Notes: a model not told the origin generated them from the letters alone. A DNA stretch of 64,000 nt from Acetobacterium malicum subsp. dehalogenans DSM 11527 (GCF_000472665.1 NZ_AXAC01000019.1:55-64054), one strand, 5' to 3'; counted from the first letter of the stretch, positions 26,333-35,018 are shown. Numbers and translations are program-made.

Positions 26333-27025
26333 ATGAATCAAAATGATTTAAAAGACGAGCTGTTGGCTTTAGCCGATGAAAAATACCGGAAATTTTCCAG
26401 CAGTCTGACACCGGGAACCGATACGATCTTAGGGGTACGCCTGCCGGCGCTGCGGAAGATCGCCAAAAGAATGGCCAAAGCGGACTGGCGGCGCTATCTG
26501 GAAACAGCCCGGGATGATAGCTTTGAGGAAACCCTGCTCCAGGGAATGGTGATTGGTTATATTGACGTGGAACTGGCTGAACGCCTGGCGCTGATTAAAG
26601 CCTATCTCCCCAAGATTGACAACTGGTCAGTCTGTGACAGTTTCTGTACTGGACTGAAGTTCACAAAAAAACATCAAGAGGAGGTATGGCTGTTTTTACA
26701 GCCATACCTTCAGTCCGATGAAGTTTATGAGATCCGCTTCGGGGTGGTGATGTTTATTACTTATTTTGTTGAAGATCGTTATCTGGAACCGATGTTTCGG
26801 AACTTTAATGCCATTGACTGTGACAACTACTACGTGAAAATGGCCGTAGCCTGGGCGATCACCAGCTGCTTTACGGTTTTTCCGGAAATGACGATGATTT
26901 ATCTGAAGGCCAATGATCTGGACGATTTTACCTACAATAAAGCCTTGCAGAAAATCACTGAATCGCGACAGGTCAATCCGGAGATGAAGGTACGGATTCG
27001 CTGCATGAAACGAAAAAAGAAATGA
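26333..27025 (+). CDS. AlkD-like DNA alkylation repair protein
   Basis: The protein of 230 residues belongs to the HEAT-like-repeat DNA glycosylases (AlkD family), which remove positively charged alkylated bases such as 7- and 3-methylpurines without base flipping. Family features are the N-terminal GVRLPALRKIAKRMAK and the central IDNWSVCDSFCTGLKF, with repeated helix pairs throughout. No signal peptide. The start at 26333 has a GGGGAGAAAA ribosome site. It follows the corrinoid terminator and so is probably transcribed on its own. Substrate range cannot be read from sequence. Confidence 0.88.
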   Translation: MNQNDLKDELLALADEKYRKFSSSLTPGTDTILGVRLPALRKIAKRMAKADWRRYLETARDDSFEETLLQGMVIGYIDVELAERLALIKAYLPKIDNWSVCDSFCTGLKFTKKHQEEVWLFLQPYLQSDEVYEIRFGVVMFITYFVEDRYLEPMFRNFNAIDCDNYYVKMAVAWAITSCFTVFPEMTMIYLKANDLDDFTYNKALQKITESRQVNPEMKVRIRCMKRKKK

Positions 27026-27190
27026 TAGTGAAGCGGGAATTCACAGTGTGCAGACACCGCGCAACATCGTTGTATAAAATGTATGGAACCCCCCATTTTT
27101 CGCTGTATATTTTGTAAATCAAATGAGGCCAGGGAGATTCGGGAGAGCATTCTAACCGCCGATAGCTGGCGCCACTTAACGTAAAATTCA

Positions 27191-27199
27191 TGTTATAAT
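27191..27199 (+). promoter_or_regulatory. Extended -10 promoter before the membrane protein at 27223
   Basis: TGTTATAAT combines an extended TGn with a perfect -10 hexamer. No convincing -35 is present. It lies 24 bases before the start codon. Confidence 0.45.
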
Positions 27200-27222
27200 G
27201 AACAAAATTAAAAGGTCTTTGG

Positions 27223-27960
27223 GTGAAAATGATGAGGATACATTTAAAATGGATTACGGCAATGATGACCCTGGCAGCTGCAACGGCGATTGGCATCGGT
27301 TTTTTTATGGAGATTGAGCTGGTCTGGGGTCTGGGAATCGGTTTAGGACTATTTTATTATCTATTACTTCCGGCACTTTATATCAGGGATAAAAACATGG
27401 GGCGTTTTGATCATGATCAAGTTCTGACAAGGTTTAATTATTCCCCAGATGAGACTAAACTGGTGGCGGCAACTATTCTTGACTGGCAGAAGAAACGTAG
27501 CCGGTGGATTGCACCATTCGCAGCAGGTTGCCTTGGAATGACGGGGGGTATATTTTTGGTGGTACTCCATGCTCAGTTTCCAGAAATACCTTTGTGGCAG
27601 TGGTTTTGGTTGCTCTTACCGGTCTCATTTCCTTTTATTATCCGATTTGTTTACTTTTTTTATTTAAGACGAATCATTTTGAAAGTTCCCTGTATAACTA
27701 TCGTCGGTCGAAATTTTCTAAAATGGGGAAATATGATGCCTGTTTTTAATGAACGGGAAGACTTAAAAGCCATTGATGCCAGTTTGGTCACAAAAGACGA
27801 TCGCCATTATGTGGAGGTTCTCTACCGGAGCATCTCACGGTTGCGTTATGGTGGTAAAGTGGAACATTGCGATCGGGTGCTGGTGCTGGTTCCTTTGGGC
27901 TTTGAAAGACCTGCTCAGAATTTGGTTGCCCTCATCCGCAGTGTAAAAGAAAAACAGTGA
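27223..27960 (+). CDS. Membrane protein of unknown function
   Basis: I do not recognise this 245-residue protein. It shows two membrane helix pairs: about 10-28 and 33-52 at the N-terminus, then, after a charged stretch with two DQVLTRFNYSPDETKL-like turns, about 93-113 and 122-147. The C-terminal 95 residues are soluble and end in a basic tail, with CDRVLVLVPLGFERPAQ. The layout suggests a small membrane anchor with a cytoplasmic domain. The start could be GTG 27223 (AAAGG seven bases upstream) or ATG 27229 or 27232. It stands alone between the AlkD-like gene and the Sel1-repeat gene, with its own probable extended -10 promoter. Confidence 0.7.
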   Translation: MKMMRIHLKWITAMMTLAAATAIGIGFFMEIELVWGLGIGLGLFYYLLLPALYIRDKNMGRFDHDQVLTRFNYSPDETKLVAATILDWQKKRSRWIAPFAAGCLGMTGGIFLVVLHAQFPEIPLWQWFWLLLPVSFPFIIRFVYFFYLRRIILKVPCITIVGRNFLKWGNMMPVFNEREDLKAIDASLVTKDDRHYVEVLYRSISRLRYGGKVEHCDRVLVLVPLGFERPAQNLVALIRSVKEKQ

Positions 27961-28066
27961 GGTTGATAGTGAGAATATGAAGTCCCGGTGCCAGGCAGTG
28001 CGGCCGAGCAAGGTCGTATCATAAAGAAATAATTTTATTCCATCAGAATACCAAAGGAACGAAGCA

Positions 28067-30043
28067 ATGAAAAATTGGAATCACCTGCCCTCAGGCGAAA
28101 TCGAACTCACCATTGAAAGTGAAGCCTATCTTGAGCTCGCAAAAGACGATCTTTTAATACACCAATACGATGATGCGCGACAGGAGCTTGAAGTTGCCGT
28201 CAGGAGCGCCAACCCACAGGCAGAATACCTGCTCGGGGCTCTCTATGAGCATGCGCTTGGTGTTGATAAGGACAAAGAAAAGGCGCTTTTATGGTACCTT
28301 CGTGCTTCAGACCATGGCTACGCACCCGCCCAAACTGCCGCCGCAACGTTGTATCTTGCTGAGGACGATGTGATGACGGATTATGGCGAGGCTTATCGTT
28401 TGCTTACATTGGCGGTGCAAAAAGAAGACGCTGATGGAAATGATGGGTCGCGGTCTGTGGACTTTCCTGATCCAGCGGAATGCTTCGATGAAGACGAGCG
28501 CTGGATGGCAGTGCAAGAAGGCTATGCTGAATACCTGCTGGGATGGCTACACAGATCCGGTCTTGGTGTGGCGATCGATCATGAGAAAGCCATCAGCTGG
28601 ATCGAAAAGGCAGCAAAAAAAGGATGGCGGGCTGCTGTTTTTGAGCTCGCACAGAGAAGTGACTATGGTATTGATCGCAATGAAGTCTGGGCGAAAAAGG
28701 CGGTCGAGTATGGCGAATACGATCCACTTATTAGTGTCGCACTAAGATATCTAGAAGGTCATGGCACTCCGGAGGACAGCGAAAAAGGCCTGTCAATTCT
28801 CACAGCGCTTGCTGACAAGGGGATTGGTAGCGCACAGTTTACATTGGCTGAATGCTTGATCAAAGGAAAAAGTATGCCCAAAAATGCTGATAAAGCGCTT
28901 CATTATTTATCGCTGGCGGCCCAACATAGCGATGCGAAATTAATTACGGGTCTGGGCATCGCATTGTACAAGTCTGAAAAAACAGAGATAGACCCGGACT
29001 TAGCCGTAAAATGCCTGGAGCTGGCGGCTGCGGCGGGAGATGATGAGGCGCTGGTTGAACTCGGTAATTTGTACTTTGACGGTGCGGGGGACATGGCACC
29101 GGATCAGGAAAAGGCTTTTCGGTATTATCGCCAGGCCGCCGAGAAAGATGTCCCCAGCGGTTGGGAATTAGTGGGTTACTGTTTGTATGAGGGCAAAGGG
29201 GCGCCGCAAAACAGGCAAGAAGCCTTGGGGTGGTATGAAAAAGCGGCCGAGCAGGGTCTTTATAACAGTTATTACATGATGGGCATGATTTACGGTTATG
29301 ATGAAACATTATTTAATTATGAGAAAGCGGTCAGCTATTTTGAAAAATCGGCAAAATTAGGGCAGACTGATGCGCTCGTACGACTGGGCACCATGCATTT
29401 ACACGGCGTAGGTACGATACCACCGGATCAGGAAAAGGCTTTTCAGTATTTTAGCCAGGCAGCGCTGGCGGATAATAGCCTCGGATGGGAATGGGCGGCT
29501 TACTGCCATTACTGGGGCTGTGGTACTCAACAAAACAGGCAAAAAGCGCTGCAGTGCTATCACGCGGCGGCGAAAAAAGGTTCGTGCCACAGCCAGTATA
29601 TGCTGGGTTATATTTATGGCTATGATCTCACACCGCCTGATCTTAAAAAGGCGGCCCGCTGGTTTGAAAAAGCAGCCCGGCAGGGCCACAGTGACGCCCA
29701 GCTTAAACTGGGCTTTTACTACCACCACGGGCGCGGTGTCAAGCAAAATGACAAAACGGCATTTAAGCTGTTTACCCAAGCCGCAGCTCAAGGCCATGCC
29801 ACCGCTATGCACAATATTGGTGACGCCTATGAAAACGGGTATGGCGTGGAAAAGGATGAAAAACAGGCGTTTACCTGGTATCAGAAGTCGGCAGAATTGG
29901 GTGACAAGTGCGGGATGTTTGGTGTCGGCCGACTGTTGTTTGGTGGCATCGGCACACAACCGAATCGGGTAGAAGGCCGACGCTGGATAAACAAAGCCGC
30001 CAAAGCCGGTTTACAGGATGCCATCGAATGGAGACCACAATAG
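28067..30043 (+). CDS. Large Sel1-repeat protein
   Basis: This 658-residue protein is built almost entirely of Sel1-like (TPR-related) repeats of about 36 residues, recognisable by recurring G-x-G turns and KAxxWxxxAAxxGxxxA helices, for instance AEYLLGWLHRSGLGVAIDHE and AQLKLGFYYHHGRGVKQND. There are roughly fourteen to sixteen repeats. No signal peptide or membrane helix is visible, so it should be a cytoplasmic scaffold for protein-protein contacts. Its partner is unknown. Residues about 345-452 and 453-560 are near copies of one another, a three-repeat segmental duplication. The neighbours give no clue: an unknown membrane protein upstream and a convergent export operon downstream. Confidence 0.9.
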   Translation: MKNWNHLPSGEIELTIESEAYLELAKDDLLIHQYDDARQELEVAVRSANPQAEYLLGALYEHALGVDKDKEKALLWYLRASDHGYAPAQTAAATLYLAEDDVMTDYGEAYRLLTLAVQKEDADGNDGSRSVDFPDPAECFDEDERWMAVQEGYAEYLLGWLHRSGLGVAIDHEKAISWIEKAAKKGWRAAVFELAQRSDYGIDRNEVWAKKAVEYGEYDPLISVALRYLEGHGTPEDSEKGLSILTALADKGIGSAQFTLAECLIKGKSMPKNADKALHYLSLAAQHSDAKLITGLGIALYKSEKTEIDPDLAVKCLELAAAAGDDEALVELGNLYFDGAGDMAPDQEKAFRYYRQAAEKDVPSGWELVGYCLYEGKGAPQNRQEALGWYEKAAEQGLYNSYYMMGMIYGYDETLFNYEKAVSYFEKSAKLGQTDALVRLGTMHLHGVGTIPPDQEKAFQYFSQAALADNSLGWEWAAYCHYWGCGTQQNRQKALQCYHAAAKKGSCHSQYMLGYIYGYDLTPPDLKKAARWFEKAARQGHSDAQLKLGFYYHHGRGVKQNDKTAFKLFTQAAAQGHATAMHNIGDAYENGYGVEKDEKQAFTWYQKSAELGDKCGMFGVGRLLFGGIGTQPNRVEGRRWINKAAKAGLQDAIEWRPQ

Positions 30044-30086
30044 ATGGCAGACGCTATTGCTTTAGTAGCCTGGCTCCTTAATTGAT

Positions 30087-30132
30087 AAAAGCTTCATCCA
30101 TCACTCTAAACCGAGCTTTGGATGAAGCTTTT
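30087..30132. terminator. Bidirectional terminator between the Sel1-repeat gene and macB
   Basis: AAAAGCTTCATCCA and TGGATGAAGCTTTT form a perfect 14-bp stem with an 18-base loop between convergent genes. Confidence 0.8.
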
Positions 30133-30184
30133 AAATTTTCAGACATAATTTTGAAAAATATTTAATGCCGGTGAAGGAGTGCGC

Positions 30185-31435
30185 CTACTCATACCGCAGC
30201 GCATCAATCGGATCCAGCTTGGCAGCTTTATTGGCGGGATAAAAGCCAAAGAAGACACCGATCGCCATCGAGAAGCAGAGGGCAATGATCATTGGTAAAA
30301 ATGGCGGACTGGTGGGAAATTTCATCAGCGTACTGCCCATTATTCCCAGGGCCGAGCCTAGACCGACACCAATGATTCCGCCGATCAGGCAGATAATGAT
30401 GGCCTCAATGATAAACTGACTGCGGATCGCCGAATTACGAGCCCCTAACGCTTTGCGGATGCCGATTTCCTTGGTTCGTTCGGTGACCGACACCAGCATA
30501 ATGTTCATCACGCCAATCCCGCCGACTAGCAACGAAATTCCGGCAATAACCGAGATTCCCAGGGATAAGGTAGCGAGCATACCGGTGGCCTCACTGGCCA
30601 TCGCTTCCAGACTTTCAGCCTGAATGGTGAAGTCCGATAATGCCCCCAACCCCTTAACAAAATACTCCTTGGTGGTTAGCGCGAAGGCAGCTGAGTCGGT
30701 ATTGGAAGTGGCCATGATGGTAAAGTTCTCATAGCCATTCAGATTGGTCGTATCCGGATTCAGGGATTTGGCAGTGGTGATGGGAATAAAGCACTCGATC
30801 CGGGTATCATCACCCATATAGAATAAGGGGTTATCGATCACCAGTTTTTCGTAGACGCCGATAACGGTGTAAGTCTCATTGGTAGATTTGGTATCGACCT
30901 GGATTTCTTTACCGATCACATCACCGTCAACACCGACCAGATTGTTTCTCAGGGTGGTATCGATGATGATGACATTTCGGGTTCCATCCATATCGCGGTC
31001 ACTGATAAAGCGGCCCTGAACCAGGTTGATATTGTTGACCAGACCATAATCGGGGCTGGCGCCGGTGATGCTGACATCTTTATGAATGAAGCCGCTGTTC
31101 AGCTGGCCTGAGCCCATCCCGGTAGAAAAGCTGATGGCCTTGATCTGATCAGCATAGGTGCTTCTAAACGCATCAAGTTCATCCTGGGTAATCAGATCTT
31201 CTTCCTGAAGGGTCGACTGGGTATCATAATTTTTAGGCGACAGCGAAACCATAATGTTTTTGCCACCGATTTTATCCATAGTTTTGGTAACTGAGCCGGT
31301 CATGGCAGAACCGAGGGTAGAGATGGCCATCACCGAAGCAATCCCGATGATGATTCCCAGCATCGTTAACAGGGCCCGCATTTTATTGGCCCGCAAGCCC
31401 TCCAGGGCCAGCCGGACATTTTCAAACAGATTCAT
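30185..31435 (-). CDS. MacB-like ABC transporter permease
   Basis: The protein of 416 residues has the MacB/LolC plan: one N-terminal helix (about 22-42; MLGIIIGIASVMAI), a large extracytoplasmic domain (about 45-285) and three C-terminal helices forming the FtsX domain, with GGIGVMNIMLVSVTERTKEI and IGIRKALGARNSAIRSQFII. It works with the ATPase encoded just upstream and the HlyD-type adaptor, pushing substrates by a mechanical cycle across the membrane; in Gram-positive relatives such systems export peptides or confer peptide resistance. Its start overlaps the ATPase end by 14 bases. It is the last gene of a three-gene minus-strand operon. Confidence 0.92.
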   Translation of the reverse strand: MNLFENVRLALEGLRANKMRALLTMLGIIIGIASVMAISTLGSAMTGSVTKTMDKIGGKNIMVSLSPKNYDTQSTLQEEDLITQDELDAFRSTYADQIKAISFSTGMGSGQLNSGFIHKDVSITGASPDYGLVNNINLVQGRFISDRDMDGTRNVIIIDTTLRNNLVGVDGDVIGKEIQVDTKSTNETYTVIGVYEKLVIDNPLFYMGDDTRIECFIPITTAKSLNPDTTNLNGYENFTIMATSNTDSAAFALTTKEYFVKGLGALSDFTIQAESLEAMASEATGMLATLSLGISVIAGISLLVGGIGVMNIMLVSVTERTKEIGIRKALGARNSAIRSQFIIEAIIICLIGGIIGVGLGSALGIMGSTLMKFPTSPPFLPMIIALCFSMAIGVFFGFYPANKAAKLDPIDALRYE

Positions 31436-32153
31436 GGCAGGCCTCCAATTGATAATGACCGTTCATGCGGTTATCGACAATCGAACCATCCCGAAGCCGG
31501 ATGGTTCGTTCGGTTTCTTCGGCCAGTTCGGCATTATGGGTAATCAGAATAATGGTTTTGCCCTGTTCCTGATGGAGCCGGTGAAAGATATCCATCACCA
31601 GGCGGCCGGTATGGGTGTCCAGGGCACCGGTGGGTTCATCAGCCAGAATGATGGCGGGATCGTTGGCCATCGCGCGGGCAATGGCTACCCGCTGTTTTTG
31701 TCCGCCGGATAATTCATTGGGGCGGTGATGGGAACGACCGCTCATCTCGACTAATTGGAGCAATTCAGCGGCCCGTCGGGACCGTTCGCTGCGGGGGACC
31801 CCGCCGTATAGCATCGGCAGAGCGACGTTTTTTAAGGCCGTGGAACGGGGAATCAGGTTAAAGGTTTGAAAGACAAAGCCGATTTTTTTGTTGCGGATTT
31901 GCGATAAGCCATCGTCCCGGACGTTTTCCATCGGCAGATGATCCAGATAATAGTGTCCTTTAGTTGGGCGGTCCAGGGCCCCAAGAATATTCATCAGGGT
32001 GGATTTACCGGAACCAGATGCGCCGACAATCGATAAGAATTCGCCTTCGTAAACGTCCAGATCGATACCGTGGAGAATTTCCAGCTCGTTGGGGGTTCCC
32101 AAATAATAGGATTTGACGATCCCCCGCATTTCGATAATTTTATTTCTCATCAT
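31422..32153 (-). CDS. MacB-like ABC transporter ATPase
   Basis: This is the ATPase partner of the permease at 30185. The protein of 243 residues has Walker [16 protein letters not shown], the MacB/LolD-type Q-loop region [16 protein letters not shown], signature [14 protein letters not shown], Walker [14 protein letters not shown] and the switch histidine in LITHNAEL. It starts directly after the adaptor stop, at ATG 32153 or 32150, and overlaps the permease start by 14 bases. The three genes read as one operon from the promoter at 33163-33191. Confidence 0.93.
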   Translation of the reverse strand: MMRNKIIEMRGIVKSYYLGTPNELEILHGIDLDVYEGEFLSIVGASGSGKSTLMNILGALDRPTKGHYYLDHLPMENVRDDGLSQIRNKKIGFVFQTFNLIPRSTALKNVALPMLYGGVPRSERSRRAAELLQLVEMSGRSHHRPNELSGGQKQRVAIARAMANDPAIILADEPTGALDTHTGRLVMDIFHRLHQEQGKTIILITHNAELAEETERTIRLRDGSIVDNRMNGHYQLEACHESV

Positions 32154-33074
32154 TTATGCCCCGGCTTCCACAGAAACGACCATTCCCGGTTGAACAGTTT
32201 GCGGTTGAGAAATAATTACCAGACCCTCACTGAGCTGATCACCGGAGATTTCAATCAGCGAATCGGTTTCCAGACCCGTAGTTACCGGAATCGATTCGAC
32301 CGTGAAAGAGCCCTGTTCGACGGGATTTTCTTTGGCCACATATATGCAGGATTGACCGGAATCATCCATCACCAGAGCCTCGAAGGGAACACAGAAAACA
32401 TCGGCCCGTTCTTCACTGACAATACTCAGGCGGGTGGTCATTCCGATTTTTAACCCGGTGGTATCGGTGGGGAGATCAATTTCAACCTCAAATTCGGCCT
32501 TGGTGGCAGCGGCGCTCGCCGTGGTAGCTTCGCTTTTGATGGCTGTCGGGGCGATTTTAGTCAGGTTCCCCGGGAATACCTTATCACCGGTAGCATCGGA
32601 TTTTACCAGCACTGGCATATTTTCATGGATATGATTCAAATCAGCTTCTTTAACCTTGCCCCGGACTTTAAGATCGTTGGTGTCCTCAATGGTAAAAAGC
32701 TCGCCATTGGCGGGGTTTCCTTTGACGGCATTCATCGCGGTGATGGTTCCGTTGGTGGTGGCCTTGACATAGCTGTAGCTGTCATCGGCTTTATTGTAGA
32801 GTTGACATAACCAATCGTCTTTGGCTACCCATTGACCAACCGAAACATAAATTTTTTCAATTTTATCATTGCTGGTATCGCTGATTTTGACCTTGTTGTA
32901 GCTTTCAATCACACCGGTGGCCGAAATTGTGTTTTGCAGGGTTGACTTTGAAAGTGGAGCGGTTTTAACTGCGACCGCCGGAGTAGGCTGGGAATTGGCA
33001 TAAACATAGGCACCCCCGCCAACCAATAGGGCTACCCCAATCACAACACATAAAATAATTCCTTTTTTCTTCAT
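32154..33074 (-). CDS. MacA-like (HlyD/RND-type) adaptor protein
   Basis: The protein of 306 residues has one N-terminal membrane anchor (about 5-25) followed by the adaptor fold: the first barrel/lipoyl half (TISATGVIESYNKVKISDT; VSVGQWVAKDDWLC), the second lipoyl half and a beta-barrel domain (GLKIGMTTRLSIV) and a C-terminal VTTGLETDSLIEI segment. The hairpin domain is very short or absent, as usual in Gram-positive members with no outer membrane. It should assemble with the MacB-like pair to export an unknown substrate. It is the first gene of the operon, starting at ATG 33074 with GAGGAGAAG upstream, and follows a promoter that overlaps a 50-bp palindrome. Confidence 0.9.
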   Translation of the reverse strand: MKKKGIILCVVIGVALLVGGGAYVYANSQPTPAVAVKTAPLSKSTLQNTISATGVIESYNKVKISDTSNDKIEKIYVSVGQWVAKDDWLCQLYNKADDSYSYVKATTNGTITAMNAVKGNPANGELFTIEDTNDLKVRGKVKEADLNHIHENMPVLVKSDATGDKVFPGNLTKIAPTAIKSEATTASAAATKAEFEVEIDLPTDTTGLKIGMTTRLSIVSEERADVFCVPFEALVMDDSGQSCIYVAKENPVEQGSFTVESIPVTTGLETDSLIEISGDQLSEGLVIISQPQTVQPGMVVSVEAGA

Positions 33075-33130
33075 AACTTCTCCTCTTTACTCTTTTTGTT
33101 TTTGGATTTAAAAAACTAGTTACTTGATGT

Positions 33131-33180
33131 CGCAACTCGTATTATTGTATTAAGTAATTAATACAATAATACGAGTTGCG
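33131..33180. promoter_or_regulatory. 50-bp perfect palindrome, probable operator of the MacAB-like operon
   Basis: Two 22-base arms are perfectly complementary around a 6-base centre. The left arm begins CGCAACTCGTATTATTG and the right arm ends in its complement, CAATAATACGAGTTGCG. It overlaps the -10 and spacer of the minus-strand promoter. No T run follows on either side, so it is unlikely to be a terminator. A dimeric or double-dimer repressor site is the best reading; no regulator gene lies nearby. Confidence 0.6.
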
Positions 33181-33191
33181 GTGATTGTCAA
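33163..33191 (-). promoter_or_regulatory. Predicted promoter of the MacAB-like operon
   Basis: On the minus strand a perfect TTGACA (33191-33186) is 17 bases from TATTGT (33168-33163). The -35 abuts the palindrome and the -10 lies within it. Confidence 0.6.
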
Positions 33192-33208
33192 GCACTTTAT
33201 TTAATTTT

Positions 33209-33260
33209 ACTTATTGTTTTGTGCAAATCGGCAACGACGCCCGCAGCAGTTTCGCCAATC
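33209..33260. repeat. Repeat family 2, degenerate copy, in a 315-bp intergenic region
   Basis: ATTGTTTTGTGCAAATCGGC and AACGACGCCCGCAGCAGT correspond to the tail of the family 2 copies at 17577 and 20366. The region 33075-33389 otherwise holds the palindromic operator, the promoter of the MacAB-like operon and the terminator at 33350. The part 33260-33345 shows nothing recognisable. Confidence 0.5.
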
Positions 33261-33349
33261 GCCAACATGCATTTATTTATCAAGATGGTTTAAGTATAAG
33301 CTTTAATTATGAAGATCAGGTTACTCAAATTCTTAAGAATTTTTGACAA

Positions 33350-33375
33350 TAAAAAAGACTCCGGACTGGAGTCTT
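33350..33375 (-). terminator. Terminator of the degenerate histidine kinase gene
   Basis: AAGACTCC, a GGACT loop and GGAGTCTT form the stem; the T run appears on the minus strand, in line with the kinase gene that ends at 33390. Confidence 0.75.
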
Positions 33376-33389
33376 AAATAGTATGAGGG

Positions 33390-34442
33390 CTACTGATGAA
33401 TGGGCAGAATCAGTTCGACCTTGAATAGCTGGTTCAACTGATAGTAGTCGATGCGACCCTGATGGCGGGTGATGATTTTTCGGCAGGAGTCGAGGCTGGA
33501 ACCTTCAGCGTCGATGACCTTTTTTCCGGCGCCATCCGGGTTATTAATCGTTTTATTACGAAGAATAATACAGAGTTCGTTTTTATTGAGGATCAGACCA
33601 AAATCGATAGGCTTGTCAGGGTCGGCGTACTTAATAATATTGGCCGTCAGATAGTCAAAAATCCGTTGCAGCTGCTCCAGATCAACCCACAGGGAGAAAT
33701 CCCGTTCGATGCAGTTTTCCTGAACAACATCATATCCGGCTTCTTTTAAAGTCTGGGTGGAAGAATTCAGTAGCTGATGAATCAGGGGTTTTCCGCTATA
33801 AACTTTAAACTGGTAGTATCCTTTGCCGTTATCGGTAAAGGCATGTTCAAAAAGATCGTCAATAAAACCGATAACCTGGTAAGCTTTTTTCAGGGAGATC
33901 TTCAGGTAAGCTTCTTTTTTTGAAAAATCATGTTCATCAGGGTTCTGAATGCGTTCAAGGTAACCGATGATACCTGATAACGGAGCATGAATTTCATTGG
34001 AAACAGAGGTAATAATGTGATGATTTTCCATCTTGGCAAGGGATTCGGCCTTATTCTTAACCTCATATAAATCATGAATCAGATTGATGTTATTGGCAAT
34101 ATCGGTGAGTTCGTTATGGCCCTGAAGAGGGATATAAGATTCAAAGTTTTCAGCGGCGATATGTTCGGATCCTTTTTGAAGCGTTTTGAGATAGCTTAAT
34201 TTCTGGCGAATTAAATGGGAGATCATAATAAAAACCAATAAATTGGGTATAATTATGAATAGAACACTCAAAAATAGGTTGTTATTAAAAATCGGCAACA
34301 GAATGAGATTCAGGGTGGTATTTAAGATAATCGCACCGATTAAAGCAAGACTCAGATATTTTATTAAGACCGAGACCAATTCCTCATCTGGTCGATTCTG
34401 GCTATTTTTTATTCCGGTCTGGTCTGGTTTGTTATTTTTCAA
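33390..34442 (-). CDS. Degenerate sensor histidine kinase (pseudo-kinase)
   Basis: The protein of 350 residues is laid out like a VanS-type sensor: two helices with a minimal loop (about 30-52 and 57-77), a HAMP-like linker (about 78-125), a dimerisation helix pair and an ATPase-like domain. The phospho-acceptor site reads SVSNEIHAPLSGIIGY: the catalytic histidine (expected SHE) is Asn149. The ATPase-like domain keeps an N-box asparagine (TANIIKYA), but the G1 Asp-x-Gly box is replaced by ILRNKTINN. It therefore probably cannot autophosphorylate and may act by binding a partner, or it is decaying. No response regulator is adjacent. Translation starts at TTG 34442 with AAAGGA upstream. Confidence 0.8.
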   Translation of the reverse strand: MKNNKPDQTGIKNSQNRPDEELVSVLIKYLSLALIGAIILNTTLNLILLPIFNNNLFLSVLFIIIPNLLVFIMISHLIRQKLSYLKTLQKGSEHIAAENFESYIPLQGHNELTDIANNINLIHDLYEVKNKAESLAKMENHHIITSVSNEIHAPLSGIIGYLERIQNPDEHDFSKKEAYLKISLKKAYQVIGFIDDLFEHAFTDNGKGYYQFKVYSGKPLIHQLLNSSTQTLKEAGYDVVQENCIERDFSLWVDLEQLQRIFDYLTANIIKYADPDKPIDFGLILNKNELCIILRNKTINNPDGAGKKVIDAEGSSLDSCRKIITRHQGRIDYYQLNQLFKVELILPIHQ

Positions 34443-34609
34443 TTCAATAATCCTTTCTTAATGGTTTTATCATATAATCATTGTAAACGGTAATGCGATT
34501 ATAATCAACAGGAGCTTTAACTTAAATTTAATCATTCTTAAGTAAAACCGGCCTGGTGCTGTTAAAATAGAATATTCATATTAATAAAAAAAGATTTAAG
34601 GAGGAGAAA

Positions 34610-34936
34610 ATGAAAAAAGGAATTAGTTTGGCAGTCGCGGTTATGTTGGTAATGGGGTTGTTTGTTGGCTGTAACAGTAGTGCCAAGCCGAAAACGGATG
34701 AACTGGCCGATAGTGTCAGCTTTACGGCAACCATCGATGAAGTCAGTGATACTGAGTTACTGGTAACGGTCCTCGATGATGAGAATTTTAATCAGGCTCG
34801 GGTTAACATGCAAGGTTTTGACAGTCTGGATTTTGTGCCAGAGAAAGGTCAGACAATTAAACTGAGCATAAAAAACCAGGTCGGGATGAGCGAACCACCT
34901 TTTGTTAATCCAATTACCATTGAACTGGTGAAGTAA
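34610..34936 (+). CDS. Small lipoprotein of unknown function
   Basis: The protein of 108 residues has a lipoprotein signal peptide with lipobox LFVGC (Cys about 21), so it should be anchored to the outer face of the membrane after Lgt and Lsp processing. The mature part of about 88 residues looks like a small beta-barrel, with alternating strands such as VSFTATIDEVSDTELLVTVL and a C-terminal PITIELVK. This resembles the small OB-like DUF3221-type domains, an assignment I hold only weakly. The start at 34610 has a strong AAGGAGGAG. It stands alone between the pseudo-kinase (divergent) and the SEC-C gene. Confidence 0.75.
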   Translation: MKKGISLAVAVMLVMGLFVGCNSSAKPKTDELADSVSFTATIDEVSDTELLVTVLDDENFNQARVNMQGFDSLDFVPEKGQTIKLSIKNQVGMSEPPFVNPITIELVK

Positions 34937-35018
34937 TTTAAGAGGTTGGTAAGAAAATGGTTTAACTCCCGGTGGTTTTGGGATATAATAAGACTAGATT
35001 ACTATGAGGAGAAATTGA

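Noticed and set aside
25709-26341. Open frame of 210 codons on the minus strand across cobU and the following terminator
   Set aside because: Antisense to cobU, rich in Pro, Arg and Ser as is typical of shadow frames, and it runs through a terminator hairpin.
29399-29959. Open frame of 186 codons on the minus strand within the Sel1-repeat gene
   Set aside because: The repeat structure of the sense strand creates it; there is no start context or domain.
33131-33180. The palindrome as an intrinsic terminator
   Set aside because: No T run follows on either strand and it overlaps a good -35/-10 pair.
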